A stretch of 64,000 bases of DNA from Paraburkholderia sp. Tr-20389. GTDB taxonomy: Bacteria > Pseudomonadota > Gammaproteobacteria > Burkholderiales > Burkholderiaceae. The stretch's first letter is position 1. The number at the start of each line of letters is the position of its first letter. Below the pieces are notes generated by a model. It did no database searches. It saw only the letters and a list, made by a program, of their open reading frames with translations, and was not told where the DNA came from. The DNA is taken from positions 1-64,000 of the forward strand of contig NZ_JAAGPD010000028.1 in the NCBI RefSeq assembly GCF_017104565.1, given 5' to 3'. Below are positions 45,185-54,494 of this stretch, piece by piece. The position numbers and the translations under genes are program-made.

Positions 45185-45934
45185 TCAAAGCACCTTGGCT
45201 TCGATCTTGAGCTTCTCGACCAGCGTCTTCACGTCGGCCACCTTCACGCCCGCCGAGCGCTTCGGCGGCTCGCTGACCTTCAGCGTCTTCAGACGCGGCG
45301 TCACATCGACGCCCAGGTCTTCCGGCTTCACGGTTTCGAGCGGCTTCTTCTTCGCCTTCATGATGTTCGGCAGCGTGACGTAGCGCGGCTCGTTCAGGCG
45401 CAGATCGGTCGTCACGACTGCAGGCAGCTTCAGTGACAGCGTTTCCGCGCCGCCGTCCACTTCACGCGACACGGTCGCCTTGCCGTCGGCCACGACGACC
45501 TTCGAAGCAAACGTCGCCTGCGGCAAATTCGCCAGCGCAGCGAGCATCTGGCCCGTCTGGTTCGAATCGTCGTCAATCGCCTGCTTTCCGAGAATGACGA
45601 GCGAAGGCTGTTCCTTGTCGACCAGCGCCTTCAGCAGCTTCGCGACAGCCAGCGGCTGCAGGTCCTCATTCGATTCGATCAGGATCGCGCGGTCTGCGCC
45701 GATCGCCAGCGCCGTGCGCAGCGTTTCCTGACATTGCGTGACGCCCGCCGACACGGCGATCACTTCCGTCGCCACGCCGGCTTCCTTCAGGCGCACGGCT
45801 TCTTCGACGGCGATTTCGTCGAACGGATTCATCGACATCTTCACATTGGTAATGTCGACACCCGTGTTGTCCGACTTCACGCGCACCTTGACGTTGTAAT
45901 CGATGACACGTTTGACTGGCACAACAATTTTCAT
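45185..45934 (-). CDS. etfB: Electron transfer flavoprotein, beta subunit
   Basis: 249 residues: [19 protein letters not shown] start, [34 protein letters not shown] (AMP-binding region) and [21 protein letters not shown]-type recognition loop split over conserved positions. GGAGG lies six bases before ATG 45934. First gene of the etfB-etfA unit, divergent from the decarboxylase genes at 46203. Confidence 0.97.
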   Translation of the reverse strand: MKIVVPVKRVIDYNVKVRVKSDNTGVDITNVKMSMNPFDEIAVEEAVRLKEAGVATEVIAVSAGVTQCQETLRTALAIGADRAILIESNEDLQPLAVAKLLKALVDKEQPSLVILGKQAIDDDSNQTGQMLAALANLPQATFASKVVVADGKATVSREVDGGAETLSLKLPAVVTTDLRLNEPRYVTLPNIMKAKKKPLETVKPEDLGVDVTPRLKTLKVSEPPKRSAGVKVADVKTLVEKLKIEAKVL

Positions 45935-46202
45935 GAATATCCTCCAATCAGGTTGATGACAAGTTTGCTCACTACCGCTGTCAGACGGAATTCGCCATTC
46001 GCAAACAGCGCGTTTCAACGACTCGAACACTTTTGATGTCACTCACCAGTGGCGGAATCGTTAACCTGAAGCTAACCACGCCTTCCGGAATCAAAAATTG
46101 AGTGAACGGTGTCGCCAGGGCACGCTGTTATGCATGACGGCGCGTCCAAGCAACAACTTCGGCCGCATCCCTTTTTCAACTCATCAACGTGATTTCGACA
46201 CC

Positions 46203-46718
46203 ATGTCCGTTACCTGGCCTGAAGCAATCTTCGAGCATTTCAAAGCCGCTGACGTGCGGCAAGTCGCGTATGTGCCTGACGCGGGACACAAACGCCTTAT
46301 CAACCTCTGCGAAGAAGATGCGGAAATTCACGCGGTTTCGCTTACGACTGAAGAGGAAGGCGTTGCCATGATGGGCGGCGCTTGGGTCGGCGGACAGCGT
46401 GGCGTGCTTCTTTTGCAATCGAGCGGTGTAGGCAACTGCATCAACATGCTTTCGCTGCAGCACGAATGTCGCATGCCCATCGTCATGCTCGTCACCATGC
46501 GCGGCGAGTGGGGCGAATTCAACCCGTGGCAAGTTGCGATGGGTAAGTCGACGCAGGACGCACTCGAGTCGGCAGGTGTCTACGTCTACCGTGCCGACGA
46601 TGCAGACGACGTCGCGGAAACCGTCCAGGCAGCGTTGAACTTCGGCTACAACACCTCCCGTATGGTTGCCGTCCTCATCGGACAGCGTGTGATCGGCACC
46701 AAGAACTTCAAAAAGTGA
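46203..46718 (+). CDS. ThDP-dependent 2-oxoacid decarboxylase, alpha subunit (ComD-like)
   Basis: 171 residues corresponding to the N-terminal (PYR) domain of ThDP enzymes: VTWPEAIFEHFKAADVRQV, the activating glutamate region LTTEEEGVAMMGGAWVGGQR and LLLQSSGVGNCINML. The catalytic and PP domains are in the next gene, a split seen in sulfopyruvate decarboxylase (ComDE) and some phosphonopyruvate decarboxylases. The 4-bp GTGA overlap with the beta gene implies a 1:1 complex. ATG 46203 is preferred to an upstream start at 46098. Exact substrate cannot be read from sequence. Confidence 0.82.
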   Translation: MSVTWPEAIFEHFKAADVRQVAYVPDAGHKRLINLCEEDAEIHAVSLTTEEEGVAMMGGAWVGGQRGVLLLQSSGVGNCINMLSLQHECRMPIVMLVTMRGEWGEFNPWQVAMGKSTQDALESAGVYVYRADDADDVAETVQAALNFGYNTSRMVAVLIGQRVIGTKNFKK

Positions 46719-47332
46719 GTACAGACATGACACAGCAGACGAAGCCCTTGAACCGTCGGCTGGCGGTGAAGCGGATCCTCCGCGATCGACAGCAGGACGT
46801 CCTTGTTGTAACGAGCCTCGGCAATCCGACGTTCGATGTCGCCTCCGCCGGCGACACTCCTCAGAATTTCTATCTGTGGGGTGCAATGGGCGGGGCCGTG
46901 ACGTTCGGCCTCGGGGTTGCGCTGGCGCAACCGAAAAAGCGCGTCGTCGTTTTCGTCGGTGACGGGGAAATGATGATGGGCCTCGGTTCACTCGCGACGG
47001 TTGGTGTCGACAAACCGTCGAACCTATCCATTGTCGTCATCGATAACGAACACTACGCCGAAACAGGAATGCAACTCGCGCACGCCGGGCGCGGCGTTGA
47101 CATCACAGCCATCGCGCGCGCGGCGGGCTTCGAAAACGCAGCAACGCTCGAAAGCGAGCGCGAACTGGACGACTTCGTCGACGTCATACTGAAGGCAGCT
47201 GGTCCTGTCCTCGCGACGGTTAAGGTTGGCACCGACCCGGAACCGACCGCCCTTCCTCCGCGCGACGGCCCGTGGCTGCGTAGCCGCTTCCGTGAAGCGT
47301 TGCTTGGAAGCGCCGCACACGCGAGTCAGTAA
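46715..47332 (+). CDS. ThDP-dependent 2-oxoacid decarboxylase, beta subunit (ComE-like)
   Basis: 205 residues forming the PP domain, with the ThDP/Mg motif starting FVGDGEMMMGLGSLATVG and ending in an Asn before EHYAETGMQ. Upstream parts NFYLWGAMGGAVTFGLGVAL match ComE-like subunits. GTG 46715 overlaps the alpha stop codon; ATG 46727 is an alternative. Ahead of a PAS-AraC regulator in the same direction. Sulfopyruvate, phosphonopyruvate or another small 2-oxoacid are candidate substrates. Confidence 0.82.
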   Translation: MSTDMTQQTKPLNRRLAVKRILRDRQQDVLVVTSLGNPTFDVASAGDTPQNFYLWGAMGGAVTFGLGVALAQPKKRVVVFVGDGEMMMGLGSLATVGVDKPSNLSIVVIDNEHYAETGMQLAHAGRGVDITAIARAAGFENAATLESERELDDFVDVILKAAGPVLATVKVGTDPEPTALPPRDGPWLRSRFREALLGSAAHASQ

Positions 47333-47450
47333 GTTCAGGCGGTAGCCGTGTCGCAGGGCGGGCCAGCATACGCTGCCCGCCTGTTTTCGTTCCGGTTCAG
47401 ATTTTTCGAGCCTGTACAATCGGAGTCAACCTGACCCAGACGCTGACTCC

Positions 47451-48218
47451 ATGCCGCCCCCGAAGGTCTTCTCCGATATGCTGGTTGAGGTACTGAAACA
47501 ACTAGACACGCAGCCCGATCTGCTGGCACGCGTGTTCGATTGCCTGCCGGACGTGCTTTACTACATCAAGGACGCGGAGGCACGCTATCTCTCGTTCAAT
47601 CAAACCCTGATCGAGCGCAGCGGCCTTCAGCGCGACGAAGTAGTCGGAAAGACTGCTGACCAGCTGTTTCCGGTAACGGGTGCGAGCACGAATGCACAGG
47701 ATCTCGGCGTCATCGAAAGCCGCACCCCCATTCTTGAACGGCTGCGTCTTTACTCGACAGCGTCAGGACATCGGTATTGGTGTCTCAGTTCGAAATTCCC
47801 CGTTCTCGACGACCAAGGACACGCTATTGGCTTGATTGGCATTTCCCGCGATCTGCCGAGGCCGGACGAGCGTCATCACGGCTACAGGCGTTTGCAGGTC
47901 TATCTCGAGTATCTTGAGGGAAACCTCGGACAGAACATTCTCGTCAGCGAAGTCGCCGAACGCGCATCGATTTCGGTCGACACGTTGGAGAGGCTTTCGC
48001 GCGAAGTCTTTCATCTCACGCCGAAGCAGATGCTCATGAAGCTTCGCGTCGATCACGCATGCAAGCTTCTTGAAACGACGGACCACAGCATTACGGATAT
48101 CGCGACCGAGTGCGGGTACGCCGACCATAGTGCATTCACCCGACAATTCAAAACGGCCACGCACCTCACACCCCGGCAGTACAGGAACGCTCGAGGGCGA
48201 GGCCTGAACCCGCACTGA
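47451..48218 (+). CDS. PAS-domain AraC-family transcriptional regulator
   Basis: 255 residues: an N-terminal PAS domain (about 20-135; LPDVLYYIKDAEARYLSFNQ and FPVLDDQGHAIGLIGISRD) and a C-terminal AraC double HTH (LVSEVAERASISVDTLERL, then ITDIATECGYADHSAFTRQFK). The PAS part could sense a small ligand or redox state. It sits between the decarboxylase genes (same strand) and a convergent catabolic row, so it is the likely regulator of one or both. Confidence 0.9.
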   Translation: MPPPKVFSDMLVEVLKQLDTQPDLLARVFDCLPDVLYYIKDAEARYLSFNQTLIERSGLQRDEVVGKTADQLFPVTGASTNAQDLGVIESRTPILERLRLYSTASGHRYWCLSSKFPVLDDQGHAIGLIGISRDLPRPDERHHGYRRLQVYLEYLEGNLGQNILVSEVAERASISVDTLERLSREVFHLTPKQMLMKLRVDHACKLLETTDHSITDIATECGYADHSAFTRQFKTATHLTPRQYRNARGRGLNPH

Positions 48219-48232
48219 TGTGCGGGCTCCTG

Positions 48233-49393
48233 TCAGTAGACGCCCTCTTCGACGATGAGATTTCCAGAGGACAGTCGAGCCGGCGACAACGACGACAGGT
48301 CAATGGTGCGGAACTCGCCAAAACCAAGCAATTCCGCCATGCCTCGCCCTACGCCAGGACTATGCATCATGCCGTGACCGCTGAATCCAGCTGCCACGTA
48401 TGAGTTCCCCGGCCCCATTTGCCCGACAAGGCCGTTATGGTCCAGGTAGTTGTATTCGTAATAGCCTGCCCAGGTGTGCTCAATGCGCAATGCCTCGAAC
48501 GCCGGGATTCGTTCCGCCAGCGCCGGCCAGATAATCTCTTCGAATTCGGCAAAATTCGCATCGAGCGGCAAGTCGTCCAGATCCTGTTCAGCGCTTGGCG
48601 ATACGATACAAAGAAAGTGATTCTGCTCGCGACGCAGATAAACACCTGACGTATCGATCAGGATCGGGAGGTCAGCTATCGGCGTCGGGCAAGACACGAC
48701 AAAGGCAGAGCGCCTCCGCGCACGCACCGGCAGCTCAACGCCTAGCGAGCGAGCCAGCGGCGCACACCACGCACCGGCCGCATTGACAAACACATCCCCT
48801 GCGATTTCCCTGCCGTCGGACAGTTCGACGTGCGTGATCCGCTCGCGCGCTGTTCGATACCGAAGAGCTTCTCCCGTCACGAAGTGAACCCGAGCTTCGC
48901 GTGCACGGTTGCGGAACCATTGCATGACGCTGTAACCGTCGAACCACCCTTCGCCGCCCAGTCCTTCGACAGCGTAGGCCAGATCGTCGGCGTTGAGCCA
49001 GGGATAACGTCCCTTGAGGTCCGCGGGCGTGTATTCGCGCAAATGCACCCCAAGCGATTTCGCGAGCACACTGCGCCGCCGGAGCGCTTCTTCCTGTTGC
49101 TCATTCCCGAGAAACAGGTATCCGCAGTCCACGAGATCGACGCCCGCACCATAACGGGTCTTTTCACGCTCGCACGTCGCGAAAAACTCGTAGCCGAACT
49201 GCGACAACTCGATGCAGACTGGCGTAGAGAACTGTTGTCGAATGGAGCTCGCCGAAAGCGCCGACGAGGCTCTCTGGTAGGTGGGGTCTCGCTCGACGAC
49301 CCAGATTTCCCGATCAGCGGATTGCTGACTCAGGAAATAGGCGATGGAACAGCCAATGGCGCCGCCGCCGACAATTACGACACGTTCACTCAT
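48233..49393 (-). CDS. FAD-dependent amine/amino-acid oxidoreductase (DAO family)
   Basis: 386 residues. Rossmann FAD motif VVIVGGGAIGCSIAYFLS at the N-terminus, WVVERDPTYQRASSALSASS with the family's flavin-binding turn, GDVFVNAAGAWCAPLARSLG and the C-terminal GFSGHGMMHSPGVGRGMAELL. The family includes sarcosine/glycine oxidase, D-amino-acid dehydrogenase and opine oxidase beta subunits. No membrane anchor. Last gene of a minus-strand row with an aminotransferase and a P5C dehydrogenase, suggesting oxidation of an imino or amino acid. Confidence 0.87.
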   Translation of the reverse strand: MSERVVIVGGGAIGCSIAYFLSQQSADREIWVVERDPTYQRASSALSASSIRQQFSTPVCIELSQFGYEFFATCEREKTRYGAGVDLVDCGYLFLGNEQQEEALRRRSVLAKSLGVHLREYTPADLKGRYPWLNADDLAYAVEGLGGEGWFDGYSVMQWFRNRAREARVHFVTGEALRYRTARERITHVELSDGREIAGDVFVNAAGAWCAPLARSLGVELPVRARRRSAFVVSCPTPIADLPILIDTSGVYLRREQNHFLCIVSPSAEQDLDDLPLDANFAEFEEIIWPALAERIPAFEALRIEHTWAGYYEYNYLDHNGLVGQMGPGNSYVAAGFSGHGMMHSPGVGRGMAELLGFGEFRTIDLSSLSPARLSSGNLIVEEGVY

Positions 49394-49449
49394 GATTTAC
49401 CTTTAACCGCGCGAATGGCCTTCAGGAGCCGTCGTGATGCGGTAATGAT

Positions 49450-50664
49450 TCAGGCTGTCACAGCCTCAAGAGATTCACACGCGGACCTGATTCGGCCAAG
49501 TGCCTCGTTCAACTCTTCGATGGACGCCGCATACGACAGCCGGAAGTAGGGCGACAGCAAGAAGCCGGAGCCGGACACCACGGCGACGTTTGCGTCCTCA
49601 AGCAGATACATGACGAAGTCCTGATCCTTGGTGAGCAGCTTTCCGCTCGCAGTGCGCCGCCCCAGCACGCCGTGGCAACCTACATATGCGTAGAACGCGC
49701 CTTCCGGTTCATGCACCTGCAAGCCCCGGATCTCGCGCAGCCCGTTCACCACCCGATTGCGCCGTTCATCAAACGCAGCCAGCGACGCTGCAACGAACGA
49801 CTGATCGCCCGTCAAGGCCTCCAACGCCGCGTACTGCGACACAGAAGACGCACTCGTGATGATTTGCCCCTGCACCAGATTCATGGCCTGGATCAGCGCC
49901 GTAGGTGCAGCTGAATATCCGATCCGCCAGCCCGTCATCGAATAGACCTTCGATACGCCGTTGATGACCAACGTTCGGTCGTAGAGATCGGGCGCAACGT
50001 TCAGAATGTTCACGAACGCCCGCGACGTGTAGACGAGCTTCTCGTAGATGTCGTCAGACAGCACCCAAACATGCCTGTTACGCCGCAGAACGTCTGCAAG
50101 CGCCTGCAGTTCTTCGGCTGAATACACCGCTCCCGTCGGGTTCGACGGCGAGTTGAGCATCAGCCATTTGGTCTTCGGCGTGATCGACGCTTCCAGTTGT
50201 ACGGCCGTCAGCTTGAAACCGGATTCTTCGCCGCAGGTCACAACGACAGGCGTCCCTCCGGACATCTTGACAATCTCCGGATAGGAGACCCAGCAGGGAG
50301 CCGGAACAATCACTTCGTCGCCCGCGTTCAGCGTTGCGAAGAAAGCAGCAAAGATCGCCTGCTTGGCGCCTGCCGACACACTGATCGCGTCGGCGGCATA
50401 CTCGAGGCCATTGTCGGTTTTCAGCTTCCCCGCGATGGCCTCACGCAATTCCCGCGTACCGGCCGCTTCCGTGTAGCGGGTCTTCCCATCCCGCATCGCC
50501 CTGATAGCAGCTTCCTGAATGTTCGCTGGCGTGTGGAAATCCGGTTCACCCTGGGACAGCGAAATCACATTCTTTCCAGCTCGGCGCAGTTCGGCCGCCT
50601 TCGCCGCCATTGCCATTGTTTGCGCGGGCGCAATCTGGCCAATGCGGTCTGCGATGAAGCCCAT
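49450..50664 (-). CDS. Class I/II pyridoxal-phosphate aminotransferase (aspartate aminotransferase type)
   Basis: 404 residues. Start MGFIADRIGQIAPAQTMAM and VISLSQGEPDFHTPANI are typical of the AspB/AATase Igamma group. Also seen: SVSAGAKQAIFAAFF, NSPSNPTGAVY, SDDIYEKLVY, the PLP lysine in INGVSKVYSMTGWRIGY and the C-terminal arginine in PYFRLSYAAS. ATG 50664 is chosen over 50697 from family N-termini. Placed between a P5C dehydrogenase and an FAD oxidase; substrate not known. Confidence 0.9.
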   Translation of the reverse strand: MGFIADRIGQIAPAQTMAMAAKAAELRRAGKNVISLSQGEPDFHTPANIQEAAIRAMRDGKTRYTEAAGTRELREAIAGKLKTDNGLEYAADAISVSAGAKQAIFAAFFATLNAGDEVIVPAPCWVSYPEIVKMSGGTPVVVTCGEESGFKLTAVQLEASITPKTKWLMLNSPSNPTGAVYSAEELQALADVLRRNRHVWVLSDDIYEKLVYTSRAFVNILNVAPDLYDRTLVINGVSKVYSMTGWRIGYSAAPTALIQAMNLVQGQIITSASSVSQYAALEALTGDQSFVAASLAAFDERRNRVVNGLREIRGLQVHEPEGAFYAYVGCHGVLGRRTASGKLLTKDQDFVMYLLEDANVAVVSGSGFLLSPYFRLSYAASIEELNEALGRIRSACESLEAVTA

Positions 50665-50744
50665 TCTCGTGTTTTCCGTTTGTGAGTGACAAAACATGTT
50701 TGCCCGGAGCGCCGTAGAACCGGCGCTCCGACATTCGCCCTTGA

Positions 50745-52298
50745 TTACAGGCGCTCGGCGACTGCCTTCATCTGCAGGAATTGCAGCAGATAGTCGGGAC
50801 CACCCGTCTTGGTGTCAGTGCCCGTGAGGTTGAAACCGCCGAATGGCTGAATCCCGACCAGCGCACCCGTGCACTTGCGATTGAAGTAGAGATTGCCCAC
50901 GTGGAAATCCCTGCGCGCGCGTTCGATCCGTGCTCGGTCGTTCGAGAACAGCGCCCCAGTCAGTCCATACACCGTGTCGTTGACGACGGCCAGTCCTTCC
51001 TCAAAGTCCTTCACCCGAATAGCAGCGACGAACGGACCGAACACCTCTTCCTGCGCAATGCGCGCTTTCGGCGAAACATCGCCGAAAATCGTCGGTTCGA
51101 TGAGGTACCCGGCTGCACCTTCGACAGCCTTGCCGCCTGTGAGCAGCTTGCCCTCGCCGCGACCGACGTCGATATAGGACAGTACCTTCTTGTACTGCAA
51201 TTCGTTGCAGACCGGACCGAAACTCGGGTTGTCCTGCGCCTGCGCGACGACCAGTTCCTTCGTCTTCGCGACGACCTTCTCCAGCAACGCATCGTAGACG
51301 GAGTCGACCACGATCAGGCGCGAGCACGCCGAGCACTTCTGGCCTGAATAACCGAACGCCGCCTGAATGACCGCTGTAGCCGCATCGTCGAGATTCGCTG
51401 TTTCGTCAACGAGGATTGCATCCTTCCCGCCCAGTTCCAGAAACACGCGCTTGAACCACCGTTGTCCGTCCGCGAGTTTTGCTGCCGACTCGTTGATCTG
51501 CGCGCCAGTTGCGAGCGATCCGGTGAAGTTGATGAAGCGCGTCTTGGGATGCGCGACGAGATAGGAACCGATATCGCGACCCGTGCCCGGCAGATAGTTC
51601 ACGACGCCCGGTGGCAGACCCGCCTCGGCGAAGATATCGAAGATCTTTGCGAGCGACACGATTGTGTCCTCGGCTGGCTTGCAAACGAGCGTATTGCCGA
51701 CGACGATCGCGCCCACCGTCATGCCCGTCATCAGCGCCATCGGGAAATTCCAGGGTGAAATCGTCACCCCTGCACCCAACGGAATGTAGAAACTTTCGTT
51801 CTCCTCCCCCGGATAGTGGATCAGCGAACCCAACGCACCCACGTGCTTCAGCGCCTGTCGGGCATAGTATTCGGTGAAGTCGATCATTTCGGCGACTTCA
51901 GCGCTCGCTTCGACATAGTTCTTGCCGATTTCGTAGACAAGCCATGCTTCTAGCTCGCGCTTGCGGCGGCGCATGATCGCGGCGGCCTTCAGCATCACCC
52001 GGCTACGGTCTTCCTGGGTCCAGCGCTTCCACGATTCGAATGCCTGCCACGCGGCGTTGAGGGCTGCGTCGGCATGCTCTTTTGTTGCTTTCGCCGAGTA
52101 ACCGACGACGTCCGAAGGATTCGACGGGTTCGTCGACGTCAGCTTTTCCTGCGTTTGAATCCGTTCGCCATTGATGATGAGCGGATAAGTCTGACCGAAT
52201 TCGGCGTGCACCTTTTTGAGTGCTTGCTGCATCTCGGCCTTCGCGCTATCGGTGTCGAAGAGATCGAACGGCTCGTTCTTGTACGGCGCAATCAACAT
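50745..52298 (-). CDS. L-glutamate gamma-semialdehyde (1-pyrroline-5-carboxylate) dehydrogenase
   Basis: 517 residues, the length and style of RocA/PutA-type P5C dehydrogenases: [19 protein letters not shown] at the N-terminus, [45 protein letters not shown], and the catalytic cysteine in [13 protein letters not shown], followed by NFPQ-type end segment [21 protein letters not shown]. It oxidises glutamate semialdehyde to glutamate. ATG 52298 has GGAG six bases upstream. First gene of a three-gene minus row, divergent from a LysR gene (280 bp apart). Confidence 0.92.
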   Translation of the reverse strand: MLIAPYKNEPFDLFDTDSAKAEMQQALKKVHAEFGQTYPLIINGERIQTQEKLTSTNPSNPSDVVGYSAKATKEHADAALNAAWQAFESWKRWTQEDRSRVMLKAAAIMRRRKRELEAWLVYEIGKNYVEASAEVAEMIDFTEYYARQALKHVGALGSLIHYPGEENESFYIPLGAGVTISPWNFPMALMTGMTVGAIVVGNTLVCKPAEDTIVSLAKIFDIFAEAGLPPGVVNYLPGTGRDIGSYLVAHPKTRFINFTGSLATGAQINESAAKLADGQRWFKRVFLELGGKDAILVDETANLDDAATAVIQAAFGYSGQKCSACSRLIVVDSVYDALLEKVVAKTKELVVAQAQDNPSFGPVCNELQYKKVLSYIDVGRGEGKLLTGGKAVEGAAGYLIEPTIFGDVSPKARIAQEEVFGPFVAAIRVKDFEEGLAVVNDTVYGLTGALFSNDRARIERARRDFHVGNLYFNRKCTGALVGIQPFGGFNLTGTDTKTGGPDYLLQFLQMKAVAERL

Positions 52299-52578
52299 TG
52301 CATTCTCCAGGTTGAATGATTCCGGTTGCGGCGCTCGACGAGGCGCGCTTCCATTCATTGATTGTCCCGGGCGAAAAACCGTCCGTCTTGATCTGCCTCC
52401 ACGATTTTCTGCGGAAATTTGCACAGTCATAAAACGATCAGGGAATACCTCTCCCAATGAGTCTCCGCCTGATAAGGCATACTCGTCGATATCACGCGCG
52501 CGCTGAGAATTAGATATTGCGGTTTTTCGTCAATTGGTAGACCATGAAAAAGCAACGAGACTTTTCAGGACACGCAAA

Positions 52579-53490
52579 ATGGGCATGCACTTCGATCTTA
52601 TTGATCTTCGCCTGATTACCTGCATCGCGGAGACCAACAGCCTGACGCGAGGAGCGGAACGGTTTCACATGTCCGTCCCGGCAGCGAGCACGCGCATCAA
52701 GAACCTCGAAGAGAGCATGGGCACGAAGCTGCTCTATCGAACGAGCCAGGGGGTCACACTGACTCCGCCCGGACAGGCGTTCTTGCATCACGCGCGGCTC
52801 GTGCTGTCGCAACTTGAACAGTTGCGCGGTGACATGCAGGAATATGCGCGAGGCGTTAAGGGCCATGTCCGTATTTTCGCCAATACGACGGCCACGACCG
52901 AGTTCCTGCCCAACGATTTGCGGGACTATCTGGCGAGCCATCCTGACGTCAACATCGAACTCCGTGAGCGCCTGAGTCACGATATCGTGCGCGCTGTCAG
53001 TGAGGGCACGGCAGATGTAGGGATTGTCGCGGGCAATGTGCGACCCGAGTCGCTACAGACACTTCCCTATCGATCAGATCGCCTGATACTCGCTGTCTCG
53101 ACCTCACATCCATTGGCCGAACGTGAATCGGCGTCATTTCGCGACGTTGCGAACTATGACTTCGTCGGGTTGCCCGAGGCCAGTGCAATCCACACATTCC
53201 TGATCCGCGTGGCCAGCGATCTGCACACGAAGCTGCACGTGCGGATAGAAGTCGGAAATTTCGAAGCACTGTGCCGGATGATCGAAGCGAACGTCGGCAT
53301 CGGCGTATTGCCAAGGTCTTCGGCAATACGCTACGCGAAGACCATGCAGATCCGTCTGGTGGAGATTGAAGATGAATGGGCGACCCGTGACCTGCTCATT
53401 TGCGTGCGCAGTCTCGATCTCTTGCCCTCATTCGCGCGTGAACTTGTCGATCAATTGACCCGGAAGTGCGCTGGCACGGCGGAAGTCTGA
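52579..53490 (+). CDS. LysR-family regulator ahead of the itaconate-type operon
   Basis: 303 residues: HTH with FDLIDLRLITCIAETNSLTRGA and SVPAASTRIKNLEESMG, then a periplasmic-binding-protein-like effector domain. In Pseudomonas the itaconate operon is controlled by a LysR gene next to it, but divergent; here the LysR gene reads in the same direction, 106 bp before the hydratase gene, and is divergent from the P5C dehydrogenase row. It could control either side. ATG 52579 has AGGA upstream; ATG 52585 is an alternative. Confidence 0.88.
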   Translation: MGMHFDLIDLRLITCIAETNSLTRGAERFHMSVPAASTRIKNLEESMGTKLLYRTSQGVTLTPPGQAFLHHARLVLSQLEQLRGDMQEYARGVKGHVRIFANTTATTEFLPNDLRDYLASHPDVNIELRERLSHDIVRAVSEGTADVGIVAGNVRPESLQTLPYRSDRLILAVSTSHPLAERESASFRDVANYDFVGLPEASAIHTFLIRVASDLHTKLHVRIEVGNFEALCRMIEANVGIGVLPRSSAIRYAKTMQIRLVEIEDEWATRDLLICVRSLDLLPSFARELVDQLTRKCAGTAEV

Positions 53491-53503
53491 CACCGGCAAA
53501 TAG

Positions 53504-53518
53504 TTAGGCTCTGCCTAA
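53504..53518. promoter_or_regulatory. Perfect palindrome before the itaconate-type operon
   Basis: TTAGGC-TCT-GCCTAA is a 15-bp perfect dyad containing a T-N11-A core, as in LysR binding sites. It lies 14 bp after the LysR stop and 79 bp before the hydratase start. No T tract follows, so it is more likely an operator than a terminator. Confidence 0.5.
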
Positions 53519-53596
53519 AGCCCCCTTCTCCACACACAAATTGTAGTCAGCAGTCCGGTGCGTCAATCTATCGTGACTGACGCCAAAGGACTGCAA

Positions 53597-54466
53597 ATGC
53601 CCTCCAACAACGATCACCCGCGCTCATGGATCGGTCGCACGCAGACTGAAAGTGAGCTTGTCTCCCCTCGCCTCGCCCAGCAACTGGCTGCCACATTGGA
53701 CTATCCACGTGCGCCGAAGGCAGGTGAAGCGTTGCCCCCGCTGTGGCACTGGGCTCTGTTCCCGCATATCGCAACGCAATCGCATATCAGCGCGGACGGA
53801 CATCCCCAGCGCGGCGGGTTCCTTCCCCCTATTCCGCTCCCCAGACGCATGTGGGCGGGAAGCCGGGTCAGGTTCGAGCGCCCCGTTGTGGTCGGTAGCG
53901 AGGTGACGCGCACGTCTCAGATCATCGACGTCGCCAGCAAGGAAGGACGGAGCGGGAAGCTCGTGTTCGTGCGCATTCGCCATGAGTTGGAAGATTACGA
54001 AGGGCCGCTGATTTCAGAAGAACAGGACGTCGTCTACCGCGAAGCCGCCGCCGAGCCCTTCGCGCCGGCGACAGGCCCGCTTGCCCCGACCGAAACGACG
54101 TGGAGCCGGACGATCGTGCCCGACCCAGTTTTGCTGTTCCGCTATTCGGCGGACACGTTCAACGGTCATCGTATTCACTATGACCGGACCTATGCAACCA
54201 GCCAGGAAGGCTACCCCGCACTCGTCGTACACGGCCCCCTCACGGCCACCCTGCTGGTCGATCTCGTGACGCGCAACGCACACGATGAGGACGTTGCATC
54301 GTTCTCGTTCAGGGCGGTGAATCCTCTTTTCGACAACGCCCCCTTTCAGGTCTGTGCCGCCCGTGCGCCTGATTCGGACGAAGTCAGACTGTGGGCAGTC
54401 AATGAGGCCGGCGTTCTGTGCATCGAAGCGACCGCAACGCTGCGTGCATCCGTCGTTGCCCTTTGA
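53597..54466 (+). CDS. Hotdog-fold acyl-CoA hydratase (HTD2/MaoC-like), probably itaconyl- or mesaconyl-CoA hydratase
   Basis: 289 residues, the double-hotdog HTD2 type: PPLWHWALFPHIATQSHISADGHPQRG near the start, FERPVVVGSEVTRTSQI, and the second domain RTIVPDPVLLFRYSADTFNGH with RIHYDRTYAT and ALVVHGPLTATLLVDL (in several conserved blocks). Such enzymes hydrate itaconyl- or mesaconyl-CoA to citramalyl-CoA. The following CoA transferase and citrate-lyase-like gene supply the steps on either side. ATG 53597 has AAGGA seven bases upstream; the GTG at 53558 lacks support. Confidence 0.82.
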   Translation: MPSNNDHPRSWIGRTQTESELVSPRLAQQLAATLDYPRAPKAGEALPPLWHWALFPHIATQSHISADGHPQRGGFLPPIPLPRRMWAGSRVRFERPVVVGSEVTRTSQIIDVASKEGRSGKLVFVRIRHELEDYEGPLISEEQDVVYREAAAEPFAPATGPLAPTETTWSRTIVPDPVLLFRYSADTFNGHRIHYDRTYATSQEGYPALVVHGPLTATLLVDLVTRNAHDEDVASFSFRAVNPLFDNAPFQVCAARAPDSDEVRLWAVNEAGVLCIEATATLRASVVAL

Positions 54467-54494
54467 ACATTGATATGACAGGAGTAGACACAAA

